Below are positions 9,193-13,279 of a stretch of DNA of 13,279 nt, in pieces; the stretch's first letter is position 1; each line of letters starts with the position of its first letter. The stretch spans positions 1 to 13,279 of the forward strand of contig JAJCXL010000089.1 of NCBI GenBank assembly GCA_029263435.1, given 5' to 3'. A program made the position numbers and the translations under genes. The notes below the pieces were generated by a model, which made no database searches, had not been told where the DNA came from, and was given only the letters and a program-made list of their open reading frames with translations. Source of the DNA: Acidobacteriota bacterium. GTDB lineage: Bacteria; Acidobacteriota; Vicinamibacteria; Marinacidobacterales; SMYC01.

Positions 9193-10564
9193 CGGGGTCG
9201 TCATCGCGGGCGGAGGGATATCCGGCCTGACGACCGCCTACGAGCTGTCGAAAAAAGGCGTCGACTTCGTGCTCGTCGAGAAGACGGGCCGGCTCGGCGG
9301 GCTCGTCGGAACCGACCGCGTCGACGGATTCATCTTGGATCACGGGCCGGACGCGTTTCTGACTCAAAAACCCGAAGCGCTCTCATTGGCCGCTGAGCTC
9401 GGGCTCACGCCACGGGTCGTGCCGACGAATCTCGCTCGCCGTAGCGTCTATGTCCTTTGGCGCGGCGAGCTGCGAAAGCTCCCCGAGGGCATGCGTCTGA
9501 CGGTGCCGACGCTCGTCGGCCCACTCCTTCGCTCGCCGCTATTCTCGCTTCGTGGAAAGCTCCGGCTGCTCGCGGAGCGCTTCGTCCCTCGCCGGTCGGC
9601 CGATGTCGAAGAGGAATCCATCGCCACGTTCATCCGGCGGCGCTTTGGAGCGGAGGCCTTGGAGCGTGTCGGCGAGCCTCTGCTCGCCGGGATTCATTGC
9701 GGCGATCCAAGCGAGCTCTCGATGGACGCGCTGTTTCCCCGGTTGGTGGCGCTCGAGACCCGTTTCGGAAGTCTCTCAGGAGCGATGACGCGAGCTTTCG
9801 GGGATGGTGACGCGGCTGCTTTCGCTTCGTTCGACACGGGTATCGGGGCTCTCGTCGATGCGCTCACGCAAGCGCTACCTCGGGAACAGCTAATCGTAGG
9901 CGAGCCCGTCGAGGCGGTCGCTCACGAGGGGGAGGGCTTCGTCACGCATCTTGCCGGAGGCGAGCGTATTCGTTCGCGCGCGCTCGTCGTGGCGCTTCCG
10001 CTCCGAGCGGCGGAGACGCTCGTCGCCCCGTCCTTTCCGTCAGTGGCCGAGGCCGTATCTCTCATCCCCACCGCGTCGACGGCCGTCGTCTTTCACGCGT
10101 TCGACGAAGGAGCGGTCCGTCACGCGCTCGACGGCTATGGGTTCGTCGTACCGGAGACCGAGCCCAGTCGTCTTCTTGCGGGGACGTTCGTTTCCACGAA
10201 GTTTCCGGGTCGCGCGCCCCCGGGAAAGGTCCTGCTTCGTTCTTTTCTCGGGGGCGCGCGCGACCCGGACGCGTTGAGTCTCGACGAGGACGCGCTCATC
10301 GAGCTGTCTTTGCGAGAGCTCGACAAGGTCTTGGGCTTTCACGGCCCTCCGCTCTTCTCGAAGCTGCGGCGCTGGATCGACCGAACGCCGCAAGTGCGTC
10401 TCGGCCATGGAAAGGTGCTGGCGGCACTCCAGAGAGCCCGACGAGACCACCCGGGCCTCTACTTGCTGGGGAACGGACTCGCAAGCGTCGGTATTCCGGA
10501 TTGTATCGGAGAGGCGCGAAAAGTCGCCTCCGCGATCCGCGTCGCCGCTGGAGAGGGAGACTAG
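9182..10564 (+). CDS. hemG: Protoporphyrinogen/coproporphyrinogen oxidase (HemG/HemY flavoprotein)
   Basis: Oxygen-dependent FAD enzyme that oxidises protoporphyrinogen IX to protoporphyrin IX, or coproporphyrinogen III to coproporphyrin III in the coproporphyrin route. The length of 460 aa fits the HemY-type family. The N-terminus has the Rossmann motif G10-x-G12-x-x-G15 (VVIAGGGISGL), then an acidic strand end and GRLGGLVGT. Residues about 44-60 (VDGFILDHGPDAF) and the C-terminal GNGLASVGIPDCIGEA (from residue 430) form the family FAD-binding signature. The ATG at 9182 overlaps a TGA of the hemE frame as TGATG, which supports this start. No GGAG lies at ideal distance; GGAGAG at 9161 is 15 nt upstream. 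Which substrate it uses cannot be decided without the terminal genes (hemH/hemQ), which are not in the window. Confidence 0.93.
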   Translation: MRETGVVIAGGGISGLTTAYELSKKGVDFVLVEKTGRLGGLVGTDRVDGFILDHGPDAFLTQKPEALSLAAELGLTPRVVPTNLARRSVYVLWRGELRKLPEGMRLTVPTLVGPLLRSPLFSLRGKLRLLAERFVPRRSADVEEESIATFIRRRFGAEALERVGEPLLAGIHCGDPSELSMDALFPRLVALETRFGSLSGAMTRAFGDGDAAAFASFDTGIGALVDALTQALPREQLIVGEPVEAVAHEGEGFVTHLAGGERIRSRALVVALPLRAAETLVAPSFPSVAEAVSLIPTASTAVVFHAFDEGAVRHALDGYGFVVPETEPSRLLAGTFVSTKFPGRAPPGKVLLRSFLGGARDPDALSLDEDALIELSLRELDKVLGFHGPPLFSKLRRWIDRTPQVRLGHGKVLAALQRARRDHPGLYLLGNGLASVGIPDCIGEARKVASAIRVAAGEGD

Positions 10565-10575
10565 AAAGGAAGGTT

Positions 10576-10649
10576 TGGCTGGGAAGCAGGGATTCGAACC
10601 CCGATTCCACGGTCCAGAGCCGTGTGTCCTACCGTTGAACGACTTCCCA
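10576..10649 (-). tRNA. tRNA-Gln (anticodon CTG), CCA encoded
   Basis: A 74-nt cloverleaf on the minus strand, 71 nt plus an encoded CCA. The acceptor stem TGGGAAG pairs with CTTCCCA, with discriminator G. The D stem is GTTC/GGAC, and the anticodon stem is CACGG/CCGTG around loop CTCTGGA, giving anticodon CTG. The T arm CGGGG-TTCGAAT-CCCTG has one G-T pair. It decodes CAG. Its 3' end lies only 11 bp from the stop codon of the convergent hemG gene. Confidence 0.96.
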
Positions 10650-10665
10650 GTAAGACGATTTCAAG

Positions 10666-10694
10666 AGACTACCCGTCCTCGTCTTTTTTGTCAA
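10666..10694 (-). promoter_or_regulatory. Promoter for tRNA-Gln
   Basis: On the minus strand a perfect -35 TTGACA (10694-10689) is followed, after 17 bp, by TAGTCT (10671-10666) as a weak -10 (3 of 6). Transcription would begin near 10660, about 11 nt before the mature tRNA 5' end. Because it lies between the two tRNAs it would let tRNA-Gln be made separately from tRNA-Ser. Confidence 0.5.
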
Positions 10695-10713
10695 AATTTC
10701 CGGACCCGAAGTT

Positions 10714-10808
10714 TGGCGGAGAGGGAGGGATTCGAACCCTCGACACAGGCTCATCACCCATGTAACTGCTTAGCAGGCAGCCCTGATCAGCCACTCCAGC
10801 ACCTCTCC
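10714..10808 (-). tRNA. tRNA-Ser (anticodon GCT), CCA encoded
   Basis: A 95-nt type II tRNA on the minus strand with encoded CCA. The acceptor stem GGAGAGG pairs with CCTCTCC, with discriminator G. The anticodon stem GCTGC/GCAGT flanks loop CTGCTAA, giving anticodon GCT for AGC/AGT serine codons. A long variable arm (about 20 nt) and the T arm GAGGG-TTCGAAT-CCCTC are as expected for serine tRNAs. Confidence 0.96.
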
Positions 10809-10838
10809 GCTCGAGTTTTCGGGCCCGCGGAGCCCATC

Positions 10839-10868
10839 ATAATACAATGTGCGCCTACCGAGCGTCAA
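10839..10868 (-). promoter_or_regulatory. Promoter for tRNA-Ser
   Basis: On the minus strand a -35 TTGACG (10868-10863, 5 of 6) and a -10 TATTAT (10844-10839, 5 of 6) are separated by 18 bp. Transcription would start near 10832, leaving a leader of about 24 nt before the tRNA. The AT-rich patch stands out from its GC-rich surroundings. It overlaps a possible plus-strand -10 for the Memo gene. Confidence 0.6.
10843..10848 (+). promoter_or_regulatory. Possible -10 element for the Memo-family gene
   Basis: TACAAT (5 of 6 to the sigma-70 -10) on the plus strand, overlapping the tRNA-Ser -10 by two bases on the other strand. Transcription would start near 10855, some 26 nt before the ATG. No good -35 is present at 16-18 bp (the region is GGGCCCGCGG-like), so this is weak. 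Confidence 0.3.
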
Positions 10869-10880
10869 AGCGTGATTTAA

Positions 10881-12107
10881 ATGAATGAGCTACTGCCACA
10901 ACTGAGAACCGATATCGACGCCATGCCGTCACCTGTCGCCGAGCAGCCGGGCCTCTTGCTGCGGGATCCGTTTCGATTCACCGAAGACGTCCTCGTGATC
11001 CCGCCTTTGTGGGTGGCGATGCTTCAGTGCCTCGACGGCGAGCACCATCTGCGCGACGCCCAGGAGGTGATGTCTCGCCGTCTCGAGGGTGAGATCGTAC
11101 CGGCCGATACGATCCGGGGCTTCGTGTCGGCTTTGACCGAGGCGGGCTACGTCATGGGAGAGGCGCTCGAGAGCCGCAAAGCGAGCGTGACACAAGCCTT
11201 TCGAAGCCAGCCGCTGCGGCAAGCGAGCCATGCCGGTGCGGCTTATCCCGGTGACCGGGATGCGTTGGAGAAGGAGTTTTCGAGCGCTCTGGGACCGGAC
11301 GCCCCCTCCGCTTCGTGGCCGAAGGCTATCGCCGCTCCGCACGTGTCGCCTCATGGCGGCTACCCGTCCTACCGCGCCGGCTACGATCTTCCGCCCCTGA
11401 CGGAAGACAAGACGTTCGTCATTCTCGGCACCTCGCATTACGGAGAGCCGGAGCGTTTCGGCGTCACGGCCAAAGCCTTCGAGACCCCGTTGGGTACGGT
11501 CCCCGTGGATGAGGCGGCGCTGTCGATGTTCGCGGCGCACGCGGGAGATGCTTTGATCGACGAGGACTACTGTCACCGGGTCGAACACTCGATCGAGTTC
11601 CAAGTGATCTGCCTGCAATATCGCCTGAAGCGCCCGTTTCGTATTCTTCCTCTGTTGTGCGGCCCCTTCGCGGACAGCGTGATGAATGGACGAGCGCCGG
11701 AGGCGGTCGAGTCGAACCGCCGGGCCTTCGACGCTCTTTCGGAGCTTTCAGCCGCGCGCGACGATCTCGTTTGGGTTCTCGGCGTCGATATGTCGCATAT
11801 CGGGACGCGCTATGGCGATCGGGAAGCGGTTCGCGCCTACGAAGGGAAGATGCAAGCGGTGCAAGAGCAAGATGCGGCCCGGCTCCAATACGTCTGTGAC
11901 GGTGATGCCTCGGGCCTTTTTGAGCTCACGCATCCCCAAGGCGATCCTTTGCGATGGTGTGGCTACGCTCCGCTCTATACTTTCTTGCGCGCGGTATCCG
12001 CGGTGGCGGATCTCCGAGGCGAGGTGTTGAGCTACGAACAATGGAACATCGATGAGAGGTCCGTGGTCAGCTTTGCGGCGATGCATTTTCACGGCGCGTC
12101 GGGTTGA
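10881..12107 (+). CDS. Memo-family protein (AmmeMemoRadiSam system protein B) with extra N-terminal domain
   Basis: Protein of 408 aa. The C-terminal part (about residues 115-405) is a Memo domain, related to class III extradiol dioxygenases and to human MEMO1; its biochemical role in bacteria is unsettled. Seen motifs: HAGAAYPGD (117-125), APHVSPHGGYPSY (His154, His158), GTSHYG (His186), EHSIEFQ (His236) and DMSH (Ser305-His306). His154/His158 and His186 are candidate metal ligands. Ser305 sits where human MEMO1 has a cysteine. About 110 residues precede the Memo domain; they begin with LLLRDPFRF and VLVIPPLWVAML and look like a small helical domain seen on longer family members. A TAA directly precedes ATG 10881 in frame, so the start cannot be further upstream. 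AMMECR1 and radical-SAM partners are not in the window. The next gene is a peroxiredoxin. Confidence 0.87.
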   Translation: MNELLPQLRTDIDAMPSPVAEQPGLLLRDPFRFTEDVLVIPPLWVAMLQCLDGEHHLRDAQEVMSRRLEGEIVPADTIRGFVSALTEAGYVMGEALESRKASVTQAFRSQPLRQASHAGAAYPGDRDALEKEFSSALGPDAPSASWPKAIAAPHVSPHGGYPSYRAGYDLPPLTEDKTFVILGTSHYGEPERFGVTAKAFETPLGTVPVDEAALSMFAAHAGDALIDEDYCHRVEHSIEFQVICLQYRLKRPFRILPLLCGPFADSVMNGRAPEAVESNRRAFDALSELSAARDDLVWVLGVDMSHIGTRYGDREAVRAYEGKMQAVQEQDAARLQYVCDGDASGLFELTHPQGDPLRWCGYAPLYTFLRAVSAVADLRGEVLSYEQWNIDERSVVSFAAMHFHGASG

Positions 12108-12149
12108 ACTTGCGGCAGCCCGGCCGTCCTTGATAACGATGCATACCGG

Positions 12150-12175
12150 GGTCGAAACGCGCTATGCTTTCGACC
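12150..12175. promoter_or_regulatory. Operator-like inverted repeat upstream of the peroxiredoxin
   Basis: A perfect 8-bp inverted repeat, GGTCGAAA (12150-12157) and TTTCGACC (12168-12175), with a 10-bp centre that contains TATGC. The hexamer TATGCT (12163-12168) could be a -10 element, so a protein bound here would cover the promoter. The centre-to-centre distance of 18 bp is not a whole number of helical turns. It could also be a short stem-loop at the end of the Memo transcript, but no T-run follows. Confidence 0.4.
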
Positions 12176-12231
12176 TCGAAACCGGGCGCGGCGCGGGTGC
12201 CTCGCCACAATCCATGAAATAGGAGTCACAC

Positions 12232-12870
12232 ATGACACTGCGTCTAGGCGATACTGCCCCCGATTTTGAAGCGCAAACGACTGAAGGGCCGGTCAGCTTC
12301 CATAAGTGGATAGGCGATGGTTGGGCCATCTTGTTCTCACATCCCAAAGACTTCACTCCGGTCTGCACCACGGAGCTCGGTGCGGTCGCGAAGCTCAAGG
12401 GCGAGCTCGACAAGAGAAAAGTAAAGGCTATCGGCCTGAGCGTCGACAAGCTCTCCGACCACGAGGCGTGGTCCAAAGACATCGAGGAAACTCAAGGCGC
12501 GGCCTTGAACTATCCGCTCATCGACGACTCCTCCCGGAAGGTTTCCGGCCTGTACGACATGATCCATCCGAACGCCGACGAGACGTTCACGGTGCGCTCG
12601 GTCTTCGTCATCGGTCCCGACAAGAAAATCAAGCTGACGATTACCTATCCAGCGAGCACCGGGCGCAATTTCGACGAGATCCTCCGGGTCATCGACTCCC
12701 TCCAGCTCACCGCCGACTATCAGGTGGCGACCCCGGTCAACTGGAAGGACGGCGAGGATGTCATCATCGTTCCCACGGTGAGTGACGAGGCGGCGAAAGA
12801 GAAGTTTCCCAAGGGTTTCAAGACCATCAAGCCCTACCTTCGCGTGACGCCTCAGCCGAACCGCAATTAG
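12232..12870 (+). CDS. 1-Cys peroxiredoxin (Prx6 type)
   Basis: Cytoplasmic thiol peroxidase that reduces hydrogen peroxide and organic hydroperoxides. The peroxidatic centre is HPKDFTPVCTTE: Thr42 and Cys45, with Arg122 in the TVRSVFVIGP strand as the third catalytic residue. There is no second cysteine anywhere in the 212 residues, so it is a 1-Cys enzyme that needs an outside thiol for recycling. The long C-terminal arm (about 165-212, including PVNWKDGEDVIIVP and the KPYLRVTPQP end) is the hallmark of the Prx6 group and usually makes dimers or larger rings. AGGAG at 12221-12225 sits 6 nt before ATG 12232 and fixes the start. The gene has its own palindromic upstream region and a terminator hairpin after it, so it is likely monocistronic. 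Confidence 0.95.
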   Translation: MTLRLGDTAPDFEAQTTEGPVSFHKWIGDGWAILFSHPKDFTPVCTTELGAVAKLKGELDKRKVKAIGLSVDKLSDHEAWSKDIEETQGAALNYPLIDDSSRKVSGLYDMIHPNADETFTVRSVFVIGPDKKIKLTITYPASTGRNFDEILRVIDSLQLTADYQVATPVNWKDGEDVIIVPTVSDEAAKEKFPKGFKTIKPYLRVTPQPNRN

Positions 12871-12885
12871 CATTTTCGATTGAGG

Positions 12886-12923
12886 GTGGCTCTCGGGCCC
12901 GGATATACCCGCCCGAGGGCCAC
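12886..12923 (+). terminator. Terminator hairpin after the peroxiredoxin
   Basis: A 13-bp stem, GTGGCTCTCGGGC (12886-12898) with GCCCGAGGGCCAC (12911-12923), has only one G-T wobble and a 12-nt loop. It begins 15 nt after the TAA stop. The sequence after it is pyrimidine-rich (CTTCCGCATTTCT) rather than a clean T-run, so it is a good but not perfect intrinsic terminator. Confidence 0.65.
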
Positions 12924-12954
12924 TTCCGCATTTCTGGTCGCCCAGGCCTATCGG

Positions 12955-12984
12955 TTGTCAACGTGGGTGATTTTCCCCTACAAT
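12955..12984 (+). promoter_or_regulatory. Promoter for the lipoprotein gene
   Basis: TTGTCA (12955-12960, 5 of 6) and TACAAT (12979-12984, 5 of 6) are separated by 18 bp, the best sigma-70-like promoter on the plus strand of the window. Transcription would start near 12991 and give an 89-nt leader. The leader carries a small GGCCC-CAGC-GGGCC hairpin near its start and a good ribosome site at 13066-13071. Confidence 0.6.
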
Positions 12985-13079
12985 CTGCGCACTTGGCCCC
13001 AGCGGGCCGGACGACATCTTCCATCGACGTCTCGAATCATCCGAGCTCGATTCCTATCAGAACCAGAGGAGATCCTGAC

Positions 13080-13279
13080 ATGACGAATTTCTACGACAGT
13101 ACCAAGGGCAAAAGCGCCCCGTTCATGGTGCTCGCGAGCATCGCGGCACTTTCCCTCGTCACCGCATGCGGTGGAGGCGGCGAGCAAGCGGAGCCGGAAC
13201 CCATGGAAGAGGCAGCGGTAGCGGAGCCCATGGCCGAGAGCTCTTCGGGTCCCAGAGTGTTCTTCGTCACTCCGGAAGA
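13080..13279 (+). CDS. Lipoprotein, N-terminal fragment (3' end outside the window)
   Basis: Start of an exported lipoprotein; 66 codons are visible and the frame stays open to the window edge. A hydrophobic signal (about residues 15-29) ends in the lipobox VTAC, with Cys30 as the acylated residue. A Gly run and an acidic Glu/Pro/Met-rich linker (about 31-57) follow, then the start of a folded region reading PRVFFVTPE. That last stretch resembles the opening strand of DUF4399-type lipoproteins, but the fragment is too short to be sure. GAGGAG (13066-13071) lies 8 nt before the ATG at 13080. It has its own promoter and follows the terminator of the peroxiredoxin gene, so it is a separate unit. 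Confidence 0.85.
   Translation, partial: MTNFYDSTKGKSAPFMVLASIAALSLVTACGGGGEQAEPEPMEEAAVAEPMAESSSGPRVFFVTPE

Noticed and set aside
10681..10693. Run of six T on the plus strand taken as a terminator for hemG
   Set aside because: No hairpin precedes it outside the tRNA, and on the minus strand the same bases are part of the TTGACA promoter of tRNA-Gln.
10407..10880. A 157-aa plus-strand frame across the end of hemG and both tRNAs
   Set aside because: It overlaps two well-folded tRNA genes and the hemG coding end, so it is not a gene.
13171..13240. Repeated Glu-Pro-Met units in the lipoprotein linker as a specific binding repeat
   Set aside because: Acidic low-complexity linkers after a lipobox are common and only two units are visible.

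Overview
The window is a compact, GC-rich bacterial chromosomal segment with ordinary spacing and mostly short intergenic gaps. Several families point to an acidobacterial or similar Gram-negative soil/sediment lineage: a GWxTD-domain protein fused to TPRs, a DUF4388 protein, a secreted carboxypeptidase-regulatory-like plus TPR protein, and a long NtrB/NtrC-type sigma-54 two-component pair. This placement is an inference from gene content; there is no rRNA or marker gene to confirm it. I see no insertion sequence, phage gene, CRISPR array, integrase or plasmid function.

Region 1 (1-6436, + strand) reads as one operon. It runs from a membrane sensor histidine kinase (5' end outside the window) to its sigma-54-activating response regulator, then a secreted GWxTD/TPR protein and a small hotdog-fold acyl-CoA thioesterase. 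Gaps are 115, 27 and 20 bp. A strong GC-rich hairpin (6392-6436) follows and separates it from the convergent gene at 6458-7360.

Region 2 (6458-7360, - strand) is a single exported protein with an N-terminal beta-sandwich domain and five TPRs. Its likely promoter has a perfect TATAAT in the divergent spacer (7361-7519).

Region 3 (7520-10564, + strand) holds a DUF4388 protein followed by hemE and hemG, two late steps of tetrapyrrole synthesis. The hemE/hemG junction carries a 24-bp imperfect tandem duplication that includes both the hemE stop and the hemG start.

Region 4 (10576-10808, - strand) has tRNA-Ser(GCT) then tRNA-Gln(CTG), both with encoded CCA and each with its own recognisable promoter. 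hemG and tRNA-Gln converge with only 11 bp between them.

Region 5 (10881-13279, + strand) has a Memo-family protein (AmmeMemoRadiSam system protein B) with an extra N-terminal domain. It is followed by a 1-Cys peroxiredoxin preceded by an operator-like palindrome and followed by a terminator hairpin, and then by the start of a lipoprotein gene with a good sigma-70-like promoter; that gene runs off the window.

Nothing here proves a new system. The most open biology lies in the two-component/GWxTD/thioesterase operon and the solitary Memo gene next to a peroxiredoxin.
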